Source of the DNA: Patellaria atrata CBS 101060
Lineage: Eukaryota; Ascomycota; Dothideomycetes; Patellariales; Patellariaceae
DNA length: 64,000 nucleotides
Direction of reading: 5' to 3'
NCBI GenBank assembly: GCA_010093705.1
Contig: MU006095.1
Location: 934,315 to 998,314 of the forward strand
This document shows positions 23,501 through 33,723 of this stretch, in pieces. Each line of letters begins with the position of its first letter. Positions within the stretch are counted from its first letter, which is position 1. The notes beneath the pieces were generated by a model, which saw only the letters and a list, made by a program, of their open reading frames with translations, did no database searches and was not told the DNA's origin. The translations under genes and the position numbers were made by a program.

Positions 23501-23990
23501 TTGAGCTATCGTTACCGGTAATTGACAGGATTGACACAGGGGATGGAGCTTCCAGGAGATGTAGGTCTTGCACAAGTGGCTCTTGAACGGTATTTGGAGC
23601 GCATTTAGGACTGTTATGAATTTTGCCCTTCGAAGGAGTGGTCTGAGATAGAGTTCGTAGTGACAGGTGACCGGTAATCCAGCTTGATTCACTAAGGGTT
23701 GGAGAGATAAGGTGTCTTCCAGAATATATCTGCTTAGCATTTTCTCCTAAGCTAAGTGAAGTTCGGGAGTTAGCTGACAGAGGGATGTTCTCATTCATTC
23801 TCTGCCGTGAGTTGGTTTGGAGGGATAGAAAGGATGTCACAGACGCCGGAGAGCCCATACGATAAATATTATGTCGGACAGTTCCATTTGACGCGTTATC
23901 TGTTAGAGCGGAGCTTGGTCGAAGGTGAGGATCATCACTGAAGGATCGCTTGAAAGGGCTGACAGGTGGTATTGACAAAACAGACGCCAT
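20533..23990 (-). CDS. Rho guanine nucleotide exchange factor (DH-PH protein)
   Basis: Six minus-strand exons: 22953-23990, 22549-22902, 22299-22499, 22035-22253, 21752-21974 and 20533-21665, total 1055 residues. An N-terminal disordered region (about 1-330) precedes a DH domain: KRRKILEELIASEEGYIGDL, VLVNVYFTLLA, VARVFGRF, RFFAYEAYGAQYETML, then the signature PIQRVCRYPLLLNDLL. A PH-like region follows (VILCGVLHVAYQ, MVCILYKSRLILA, FTWKLVFESSNRLFELIL). The C-terminal 300 residues are Ser/Arg-rich and end in KSRSKMFRFFL, possibly membrane-targeting. DH-PH proteins load GTP on Rho GTPases in polarity and wall growth. The exon 2 donor is GTCGGT, weaker than usual, but the reading frame requires it. 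It is divergent from Nas2. Confidence 0.87.
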
Positions 23991-24671
23991 ATCTTTGTCC
24001 TTATTTCGGATACAGATTCATTGGCGTATTAAGAGGACTGGAACACGAAGGTAAGACTAGAAGGTAATAGTAAAGCTGTAGAAGCTTTGCAAACAATAAC
24101 TGAAAAAAAAACAATTGAATTCTTTCTACGGAAGCTGGGAAACCGCAATGCTAGTATCTGGAAAGCACTGTGTACGATTGACATCCAAGGAGCAGATAAA
24201 ATACAAACCATAATCCAGATCTACCAGCGGTAAGTCCCACATTCTCTGTCACAGAGCTAGATTCTCTCGCACCTACCTGTACTGAGGTACAACGAGCAGC
24301 AACTAACACTATCATACGTAGGATACATGGCAGGTTTGACGTCTTCGTTTCCTTTGTAGACCACATTTTACAAACCCGGCTTTATACCACTGTATAGATA
24401 CATAAGCTATCTAGTGTACTGCCTAGGTAGGCCATCACCATTGGAATTGGAATGGTATCGAGGAGCCGTGTTGTGACGGTGGTATGAGTACGAATAAAAG
24501 GAAGAGACGAATATAAGAGCGGTGAAACACCGGCGCCTGCCCCCACCTCATAGAGCTCCCTCCAAGCGCCACTTTTGTATACATCTTGAGATAGCTATCC
24601 TATTGACAAGCTAATTCGATATTTGCTCTATACAAACCAGCATATTTGGATCTCTTTCTTTGTTGAGCTAG
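23991..24671. other. Divergent promoter region, RhoGEF and Nas2
   Basis: 680 bp between divergent start codons. No further feature recognised. Confidence 0.55.
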
Positions 24672-25516
24672 ATGGGTCTTAGAATGGATGATATACATGC
24701 TCCCACGATGTCCTCTGGACCTACATCTAATGGCTATTCGAATGGGGTTCCAAAGAAACATATGTCTCTCATGGAGCTCATCGCAGAGAAAGACAGAGTA
24801 GAGAGCGAACTACTGGCTCTAGCTTCTGTGCTAGAATCTGTGAGTGCCTTACATAGAACTGTACTATGGCTTTTCTGACCACTTTGAGTGCAGCACGGAG
24901 TCAATATGAATACTTCTTTAACCACGCTTGATGGCTATCCCAGAGATGACCTTGATATTGCACAGAGTACGCCCGGGTGGACCCTCAAGCATCCAAACTG
25001 CTCCTGATTTCAAAACCTAGTACGCACAACAAGGGCTCGTATAATCCACCTACGAAATGATCATAGGCAGTTGATGGGACGAATCGAGGCAGGTCTCCAT
25101 GAGCACCATGCATCGGCTGCCACACCAAGGCAAGCTGAGTCGACCAGCTCCTCGAGAGAAGACAGCTCAAACATTTCATCCTTCGAGGCACCTTTTGCGA
25201 AAGTCAATACCGTTGTCCCTGGGAGCCCTGCAGAGACAGCTGGTTTGAAGGCTGGTGATAGTATAATTAGCTTCGGAAATGCTAATTGGATGAACCATGA
25301 GAAACTCAGCAAGGTCGCAGAGGTTGTGTCGCAAAACGAAGGCGTAAGTCATCCCATCTGCAAAGTCACTTCGTAGGGCCCTAATTAGTGCACCAGCGGG
25401 CAATACCAGTCAAAATTTCGAGGAGCAATCCACCTCAGCGAATTGAGCTACAGTTAACACCACATCGCGATTGGGGAGGGCGTGGTTTATTAGGGTGTCA
25501 TCTCCTTCCAATATAA
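24672..25516 (+). CDS. NAS2: 26S proteasome assembly chaperone Nas2/PSMD9 (p27), PDZ protein
   Basis: Exons 24672-24839, 24894-24966, 25021-25343 and 25397-25516 give 227 residues. The N-terminal helical part has SLMELIAEKDRVESEL and GVNMNTSLTTLDGYPRDDLD, then RTTRARIIHLRNDHRQLM, the conserved Nas2_N region. A PDZ domain follows (FAKVNTVVPGSPAETAGL, KAGDSIISFGNANW), and the end DWGGRGLLGCHLLPI is the family C-terminus. Nas2 binds the C-terminal tail of Rpt5 and delays its docking during assembly of the proteasome base. Length matches orthologues. The next ATG at 24684 or 24708 could be used instead. Confidence 0.92.
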
Positions 25517-26103
25517 ATTCTACATAGCTTGCTGGCTGGTACCTTCGTCGTCTTCGTGGCATTCATGAGTGGAAGCAGTCGAGACGGTGCATTGGGCTCC
25601 TGGCGTTCCTAAGATTGTTTCATCGGCGAATGCGGTATGAAGGTATGATATTCTAGGCAACTACAGCGTATTGTAGCCTTGGGTGAAGGTCCTGTTTCAA
25701 AGACGCTCTCGTCCACACAATTCTCATATCTTGAATGCTGGCGTTGATAAAAGGAAGTTTCGAACTCGTCTGCTGTGACTTTTTGTTGGTAATCGTGATC
25801 TCACATTTGCCAGGTAGCGAAAATTGCCAAGGCTGGCAAGTGATCGGGACATTGCTGTCACAACAAAACTCTTGCAGCCCACTACGCCCACCATCTTCTA
25901 CCCGACTACTTATTGCCCCCACGAACAATCTTTGCATCCTCTTCTTTAGCACATTCACACATATTTCCTCTCTATTAACGATCTGTTTTAGAGGTAAAAG
26001 CCCTTTGATTGCGATCATCAGATTTCGATAGAACACTCGACTGACAGACCAACTCAGAGCTCCGACGAACCGCAACACAACTGTCTCCACATCTGCCTAC
26101 ACC
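25517..26103. other. Intergenic region upstream of the Ran gene
   Basis: 587 bp. The last ~130 bp read as a CT/AC-rich 5' leader typical of strongly expressed fungal genes. No gene seen. Confidence 0.5.
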
Positions 26104-27029
26104 ATGGCTGAAGCTGCGCAAAATGTTCCAACCTTCAAGCTTGTTCTTGTCGGCGATGGTGGTACTGGAAAGGTGTGTATCTTATTTCTACAACCTGCGA
26201 TCGTCCACAGCCATCAAACCGCGAACATACCTTCCGTTAGCTGTAGAGATTAGTACTAACGTTCATGTGCTTATCAGACTACCTTCGTCAAGCGCCACTT
26301 GACTGGTGAATTTGAAAAGAAGTATATTGCCACACTAGGTGTTGAGGTCCATCCTCTCGGTTTCACCACGGTATGTCCAGGGTCTGATCCTTTGAATCTT
26401 CAGCGTATCGGCTTACAATCAAACAGAACCTCGGTCAGATTCAATTCGATGTCTGGGATACTGCCGGTCAAGAAAAGTTTGGTGGTCTTCGTGACGGTTA
26501 CTATATCAATGGACAGTGTGGTATCATCATGTTCGACGTCACATCCCGTATCACTTATAAGAACGTTCCCAACTGGCACCGTAAGCTATTCGTTTTATCG
26601 GACTCTAAGGCTGCTATAGATATGTACTAACGTACAAAGGCGATCTCGTCCGTGTCTGCGAGAACATTCCTATTGTATTGACTGGCAACAAAGTCGACGT
26701 CAAGGAGCGCAAGGTTAAGGCTAAGACGATTACTTTCCATCGCAAGAAGAATCTTCAATATTACGATATCTCGGCTAAGTCGAACTACAACTTCGAGAAG
26801 CCCTTCCTCTGGCTCGCCCGGAAGCTTGTTGGCAACCAGACCTTGGTAAGTTGCACGGTATCTTAAAGTCAAGCCGTTAATTACTAATCCGATACAGGAA
26901 TTCGTCGCTGCTCCCGCTCTTGCTCCTCCCGAAGTTCAGGTCGATCAAGCTGTCCTCGAACAGTACGCCAAGGAGATGGACGCTGCTGCTCAAATGCCCC
27001 TTCCCGATGAGGATGATCAAGATTTGTAG
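26104..27029 (+). CDS. GSP1: Ran-type small GTPase (Gsp1)
   Basis: Exons 26104-26172, 26278-26370, 26427-26580, 26640-26845 and 26898-27029 encode 217 residues, the normal Ran length. Motifs: P-loop GDGGTGKTTFVKRH, switch [15 protein letters not shown], switch [22 protein letters not shown], base-specificity NKVD and [13 protein letters not shown]. The acidic C-terminus ends LPDEDDQDL, as expected for Ran (DEDDDL type). Ran-GTP directs nuclear import and export, spindle assembly and envelope formation; it acts with the FG-nucleoporins. The P-loop codon is split from the next exon after GTGK, an intron position common in fungal Ran genes. Confidence 0.98.
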
Positions 27030-27579
27030 ATGACATCTACATTCGCTTATGCGAACTTGTCTGAGGTTAAGCATGCATCCTCACGACTACGATTAAAATG
27101 GGATATTAATCACGGATACCATGTTATGGAGGAATCGGGATGGTAGTGCATTTCGGGGTGTGTTTCTTTGCTTGTGTGGTATTTGCTAGCATTCCATCTA
27201 GAGAGCTTCACAGGTAAACAGTCCACTCACTGCCTTAGTTCCATGGAGTGCTTCAATTTACAGTCTAGCAAGGGCTACTTTACAGCGAGTCATTTCTCTT
27301 CTTCAGTAGATCTCGAGCTAATTTCTTCGAATGAACCTAGCTCTCGTGGGAAGGTTGCAGCGAGCTGGGCTATAGATAAACCCAATTGTATGTAGATTCA
27401 GCGACGATTGTTTGGAGTCAAACGAACGGTTTCGTCATCTGCAGATACATGTGACACACTTCTCCCTTTTCATAACTGTAATTGCCTTTTCCTCCCCCCC
27501 ACAGCTTATAAAACTTCGCAAACTTTCATTGACCAACCCTTTTGATTTCTACCCTACTCGTTCTACAATAATCGGCGAA
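27030..27579. other. Intergenic region between Ran and the ubiquitin-like gene
   Basis: 550 bp, genes on the same strand. Pyrimidine-rich sequence at about 27450-27560 probably belongs to the next promoter. Nothing else seen. Confidence 0.5.
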
Positions 27580-29198
27580 ATGAAGATTAAAGGGAAGCAA
27601 GTAATCTCAGTTCAGATCAAGGCTAAAGTCCAGAGTGGCTAACGTTAGATACAGGCCCGCTTCCGCTGACTCCAAAGGTCGGAGTTGCGTTGATATTGAG
27701 TTGAGATGCACTGATAGTGAAACCGATAACTTCGATGTGATTGAGATTCGTCACCCTTAGTTCCCGGCTACGTATCTTGGGATCTCGTTCCGGAGAACCA
27801 TACGTGTAGCCGATAATGAAGATACCTCTGATCTACCACCCGACTTAGGAACATTTCCGTTGTACGCTGTTGATACCTACAAGAATAAGCTGCCTGAGAG
27901 TATTAGTGAAAAGGGTGGGGTCTTCTTTCCCATGTATCGTAAGTATGTCTTGCACGCGTTATTGTGTGGAGATCTAATGTGAAATAGAGCGAGAAGCGAT
28001 GTGGATCAACTTTACAAGTTCAAACCCATTCGCCGTCCGTGTGTTCGTCGGTGGAGTTAATGCCATATCTGGGGATCCCATGGTTGAGACCGAAGATACT
28101 ATACTACGGCGTCTAAAGCTCGTTGAGCAGCATTCATCCATTCAGGACTACCTAGTCACATCTAAACAGCATTGGCTCGATGGCATTGCCGACGAAGATG
28201 GGAAAGTGAGACAGTTTGTCGCTATGTCTGTTGGTTCGGGATATTCAGCGGAGGTGCAAGTGACTGGTGAAGAATATATCCGTGGGATGCAATTCGAGAT
28301 CACCCCCGCAGGTCATCGAAAACTTGAACTATCAAAACCACGAAAGAAATCGGAAGGCCTTCGCGAAGAATGGGAGAGGAGAAATGACAAGGGCAGATGC
28401 AGGCAGTTTTTCATCAAATCACTAGCAGGAAAGTCGATCGCTGTCGATATGGAACTTGAACGCACAGTAGGGGAGCTGAAGCTAATCGTTGAGGAACGAG
28501 AGGCTGTTCCTTACGATGACCAACATCTTCGTTACCAGGGTCCCCCACTGCAAGACCATATTACTCTAACAGATGCCGGTATCAAGGGTGGAGAAACTCT
28601 AAATCTCACTATTCTTCTTCGTGGTGGCGGTGGGGAGATGGGCATCGCCGCCGGCGGTCTGATCAAACAGAGTATCATTCGCGATACATACGACTCTGGT
28701 GTGTGGGATCGTTCGTTGACCACCTTATTCAACGTTCAGATTCTCGACTCCGCTACCTTTTCTCAGATCACTGGCCAAGATCCACCCCCTACACCTATCA
28801 CAGCCGAAACCTATGCAGAGAATGACCTTCCCTACTTCCAACTATACGACGAGAAGCCGTCCGGACTTAAAGGCTCGTTCGATGGTCTTAAATCTGTTAA
28901 CCAAATTGACAAGAAGAATCCAGAGACTAAGGCGGAAAGCATTGCTGAGGTCAGCAAATCTCACAACCATCTGGTGATCACGCTGGGTGCTAGGAATCCC
29001 GCCCGTCCCTTCCGCACTGTCACTGAAGTAGAGAAGGAGTTGAAAGATCTCAAGATCTCCCAGGAAAAGTCAACCGCAGCCCAGCAATCTACTTCACATG
29101 CGAGTGACAATGAATATAAGGACGATGTCGATAAAGATAGCGATGAGGACTTCGAATATGAGGGCGAGGATTTGTGTCAGGGGTTTTATGATGTTTAA
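27580..29198 (+). CDS. Fungal protein with internal ubiquitin-like domain
   Basis: Best model: exons 27580-27600, 27761-27938 and 27988-29198, 469 residues; the first exon (MKIKGKQ) and its 160-nt intron are the least sure part. The N-terminal domain reads ISFRRTIRVADNEDTSDLPP, DLGTFPLYAVD, GGVFFPMYQREAMWINF, AVRVFVGGVNAISG, a conserved domain of uncharacterised fungal proteins. A ubiquitin-like domain follows at about 204-282 (RQFFIKSLAGKSIAVDME, VPYDDQHLRYQGPPLQD, GGETLNLTILLRGGGG). After it come EMGIAAGGLIKQSIIRDTYD, a region with WDRSLTTLFNVQILDS and an acidic tail DVDKDSDEDFEYEGEDL. Positions equal to ubiquitin K48 and K63 are Pro and Gly. The function is unknown. Confidence 0.8.
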
Positions 29199-29574
29199 GT
29201 GGAATAATCTTTGGAGTTATGATATGCTCAGGATTGAGGAGTCATTGTGGCTCATACTACCACTTCGAACGGGCTAGCTATGGGAAAGAGGACCACCTCT
29301 CAGTCCATGTGAGGGTTATCTAAAATGAGCTTCATACTTCCTGTTTGCAGTGTTGAGAACCTTCTCTGCGCATACAGCAACTTACTAGCGTCACAGCGTT
29401 ATCAATGAAGCGTGTGATTAGCTTTCTTTACAAGATGCGTGATACATCAGAACATGATCTGAGGTAGATTGAGCAATTGATAATGCTACGCAACCCAGAA
29501 ACAAACCCAGAACTCCTCTCACCGATACTCTCTAATCCTGAGAGCTCAGTAATCGCGTCGTACTTTCATAATAC
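29199..29574. other. Convergent intergenic region
   Basis: 376 bp between two stop codons; nothing recognised. Confidence 0.5.
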
Positions 29575-30421
29575 TTACACCCGGGCTGATCCTTCCACAT
29601 TCTTCTCTGACGTGCGGTTCCGCCCCTTCGTGCCCATCCTCCATGAATCCACCATAGAAACAACCCAGAGCAGGAACCCAAAGACCAAAAGGGGTATCAT
29701 AATCCACCTGGCAGCTTTCTATCCACACATCAGCACTCACTTAGACTAAAAAAAAAACCAAAACGAATTCCACTTACCGACTCCCTACACGTATCATTCA
29801 TCTCATCCCTCAACGCAACCATCACTGCGCGTACCTGGCACGTCCAACCTTCAGTCGTATAATATCCCCTTTGAGTAGACATATACAGACGACCCGCACT
29901 CGGCTGGCTAGGTATAACCCACGTCGCGCTATCCGCCTCCTTAATGAAGGCATATACCAGAGTGCAGATTGAGAAGGCTGTGCTCGCCGCCGCCATAAAC
30001 ACAATTATAAACGAATTCCAGCTTTGGTGGTGGCACTGCGATATCTCAGCCTTCATCCCTCCATAACGCTCAACCGCCCCCATACATCCCCCCCTGGTAA
30101 AAAAAAGAAAAAAGGGCCAAGTCATTAAGGGAAACAACTCACCTTAATCTTCGGCACACTGGTAATGGCCCCGACGATCCCTGCGCTCGCAGCCACGGAG
30201 CCAGCAGCGAGTATCAGACGATCGGAACGCCTTTCGAGGTTGGCAGGGAGGAAGGGCATACTGTGCCCGCGTAGGTTTCCAACAAGGTTGGACGTCCCGG
30301 TATTTTCCCAATCGTTGACATGGGAAGAGATGGAGACCTCGAGGCCGATGAGGGTGAAGCCGAGGATGGCGAGGATGGACCCGGTGGTTATGGCTACGGT
30401 GGGAATGAGGGCGGGTGCCAT
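29575..30421 (-). CDS. Four-TM fungal membrane protein of unknown function
   Basis: Three minus-strand exons: 30143-30421, about 29778-30035 and 29575-29718, around 226 residues. Four hydrophobic segments are visible: IPTVAITTGSILAILGFTLI, LILAAGSVAASAGIVGAI, FIIVFMAAASTAFSICTLVY and MIPLLVFGFLLWVVSMV. The layout (short N-terminus, loop after TM1, Cys-containing loop before TM4) resembles fungal tetraspan or MARVEL-like proteins, but I cannot assign a family. The exon 2 acceptor is uncertain. The obvious TTTTTTTTACCAG (ending near 30095) leads to an early stop, so I use ATATCGCAG at 30036; GATGAAG just upstream is also in frame. Confidence 0.7.
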
Positions 30422-31784
30422 TTTGTGATACTTCAGTATTGTGGGAACTGCTGTTTGCTTCTAGAGAAGCGTGGGGGAGGTAGTTCTAGAGTTTAGGGTA
30501 GAGTTGGGGGATTAGGGATTAGGAGTGTGAAATGATATATTTCACTTATATCTTACTTTACAAAGACTTCTACTGTACTTATAACATCATTGAGACGTAA
30601 CTTAGGTAACCTGAGCTCTTGGTGCTTCACCGCAGCTTCAGCTCGTTCTCCCGTCCCGTCATGTCTATACTGGGGGCTAAAACAGCAAGAACGCAAAGAT
30701 GGATCGGAAGCGGCGACGCTGCGCTTTGATCGGCTTGCTTGCACGGCTTGGTACTTGTTGGCATAATAGAGTATAGACGCGGTCGTCGAAAGAACGTTGA
30801 GGGTATCGGCTTGTCGGCAGTGGTGTTGGTTTGAAGGATTCCGATCCTTGTTTCAAGTCGCCAATCACACCCTATCGATTCTGAAAACCGTCATGGCACT
30901 GGAGCACCAGGAGTGGTGGATGACCCAGCTCTTACTCAGGCATCGCGAAGGCAATGCAGGAACGACGTCAGGAGACTGGGGAGATGAGGCATAGCCTTCC
31001 TCTAACATTGTCTGCGGAATCCAGTTCAAGTAGAACTAGAAGTAATGGAGGGAACCATTAAAGTTAAGGTGTCTTTAGCCCTCTTCCCTAGAGCAAAGAG
31101 AATAATATTTATCTGCATAGTAGCTGTGATAGTAATATCTGGTGTCATTTACCTACCACATCTATACCTCCGAGAATAGCACCACCTCAGTCAGTACCCA
31201 GACTCTCATGTTATCAGCATCATCGCCGTCTACGTGGACTTTGAAGATTCCAGCGTCATCGATCTCTTTCCAATTTTGCGAATCCATACGCTCGCGAGAT
31301 CGTTGGCAGTTCGCAAAAGTTCTATACTGTGGATATGAAACCGCGAGATATAACCCTTAAGCATAATGCTATCATTTCTGTAATTATGATTCCCGAGAAA
31401 TGGACAGTAGGGAAGAAAAAGAGCTTTTAACTCAACCTCGAATTCTGTGCTTGAAAGAGAAAGAGGGAAACACCTTCGCTACCAGATGAGCCCAAACTAA
31501 CAAGAATCCCCAATTTCGGAGGAAACTGGTACCTAACTAGAGCCTATCAAGACCCCAGTGTTGCCTTACAAACACGAGAAAGATTCAAGAGAAAGATAAA
31601 ATCAAGAAAGAAGAATCAAAACACCAGACCCCCTTTATCTAGAAGGCTTCCAGACTTATCAATCACCAAAAAGAAGGGAAAAAAAAGAGGGGAAAAAATG
31701 AATCAAAATCACAAAACAATTAGGCCCCCTTGAACCCCCGGACGGGTTTTTGCTGCCGCTGCTCCATTGACCTGAGGTTTACCG

Positions 31785-31885
31785 ATAAACCCGCCCGAAG
31801 GGAGTTTCGAACCGCCGACGTTTGCGTTTCGAGAGAGGGATCGTAGTCAGACTGCCTAACCGCTCTGCCACGAGGTTAGTTGAAG
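31785..31885 (-). ncRNA. tRNA-like relic or Pol III unit
   Basis: On the minus strand a box A-like TGGCAGAGCGG (31860-31870) and a box B-like GGTTCGAAACTCC (31801-31813) are 46 nt apart. A CTGACTACGAT segment between them recalls the anticodon arm of tRNA-Arg(ACG). T runs on the same strand at about 31679-31697 could end transcription. The anticodon and T stems do not pair properly and the acceptor stem is poor, so it is unlikely to be a working tRNA; a decayed tRNA or SINE head fits better. Confidence 0.35.
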
Positions 31886-33268
31886 AACGGCTTTTTACTT
31901 GGGAAATATAAAGAAGGGTAAGGCCCACTGAGAGAGGAAGACTCGTGTGCTGTTTGAACTTTGCGAATATCACGTGTGGGGATGGTTGTGAATGGCGATT
32001 GAACGGCTCTGTCACGTTAAACGGTGGTCATCGGGAGTGGGACTCCTGAGAGTTTTTTTTTCTCATTTAGTTTCTAGATAAAGCTGATCCTCACTAACCA
32101 CTCAACATCTCCGCAGTATGGGCAAGAGGAAGGAGATTCGAACGGTAGAGGAGCTGTATTGACATCATAATATATTAACTGACTACCGGCACAACTCTAC
32201 AGAAGACCCTATCCCGTCGGTGTACATGACATGGTGCGCTCTAAACGAGACAGTATCGCCACCTCATATCCTCTATCAGGATGAAGCTGATCTTGTAGGT
32301 TAGGTAATTACTCTGACCATTACACTGTTGCTCACAAGCGCTTAGTTGGTTCCCGAAGCAACCAAGTACTGGGAGCTCGTTGAGGGGGATTAGGTAAGAA
32401 TATCTGCCGACTATGTAAAGGAAGCATTGAACTGTAATAGTATATTTGCTCTGAGGATATTTACTCTCTTCAATACGCATCTTCCCTCCCGTACAAGATG
32501 GAAAATCATTTACTTTGGAGAACCACACAAGACGATAGAAAACCAGGAACACGAATGGTATTGAGCACTAAACTTGGGACTAGATGTACTTCTCACTTAC
32601 TATATATGAAACACCAGACAAACGTCAAAAGAGAAGAGGCATCTTCCTACACTGAACTTTCCGCATAGTTCTTACCGCGATCTGAGCGAGTACACGGATG
32701 ATACTGGGGTCGTAGTGCCGTCAAGTCTCTATCTGTTACCCCAATACCTCGAGCTCGGTGGCATGAGGGAAATTTGTGGCGAGATGTTTTGTAAAAGAAA
32801 CCCTCCTAGCTCTAGACTATATAGTTCGAAAGGTACCCTAGGTCATAATCCTTTTAAGTCCCAAACTCGTCCGATTCCTTTCCTCTGAAGATGAAATGCG
32901 GCAAATGCGGCAACTCCGCGCGTGATACTAAAGGGAAAATTGGAATTTACATGATAAATACTTATTTAGCGGTGTACCGGAAGTCTTGTATGGTACGTGG
33001 AAATGTCTGCTCGGCCGCTTGACTGTTGTCTGATTCATTTGGTACTGCACAATAGGTAGCGCTCCAAGGTAGTTTTGAAGTGTAAGGTACAAGTATTTTC
33101 GAACAAAAACTAGAGTCGTTACGGCGTGGGAAGCTTCCTGTAAAGGCAAATCGGTAGGAAGTCAACCTCTCCATTGTAGGTAAGATGTGATCGCGGCTTG
33201 CCTTCGCGGGGGCGTGGCTTTCTATTCCTTACCCGTAACCGTGGCTGGGCTGATGTCAACAAGCATGA

Positions 33269-33296
33269 GAGGTTCTGTACAGCGGTACAGAACCTC
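33269..33296. repeat. Perfect 12-bp inverted repeat with 4-nt loop
   Basis: Arms GAGGTTCTGTAC (33269-33280) and GTACAGAACCTC (33285-33296) are exact reverse complements around AGCG. It lies about 430 bp before the MFS gene start. Confidence 0.9.
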
Positions 33297-33723
33297 CACC
33301 AGAAAAGTCTTTAAACACGCGACTCGACTGCACACTGCCGGAAATCCGTAAATGTACAGCTAGACGGTTTGGTATAAGATCGCATACTTGACTCCTAGAC
33401 CCAGTTGAAACTGTTCGTTGGTTTTCTGATTTCTTGTCCTTTCTCGCTTCCAGTATTTCTCCGAATAACAGTCAAAACGAGAATAACGAATAACGATATT
33501 TGATCTATCTACTGCACTTCAACTAAGCCATTGTGCTTGTGTATGAGTAGTGACGGTGTTGACATTCATCCTTACCTTTTCGTGTCTCCAATAAGCAAGA
33601 TATTGTCGGAGTAACGCAATATCTGCAATCCAGATACTCGACGGTCTTTTACCCATAGCAGTATTCCCGAACGAACTGAAGGCCCAACGCGACAATAACC
33701 CTCCTGGTATACGTTAGCCCAGC

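Larger units (their letters stand above)
30422..33723. other. Gene-poor stretch of 3.3 kb
   Basis: No open frame here looks like protein. It holds a tRNA-like relic on the minus strand (31785-31885), A/G-rich sequence at about 31570-31700, and a perfect hairpin at 33269-33296. The right end should contain the MFS transporter promoter. Confidence 0.5.

Noticed and set aside
30553-31360. Several 60-70 codon frames in the gene-poor stretch
   Set aside because: No start context, domain or splice support; typical of random open frames.
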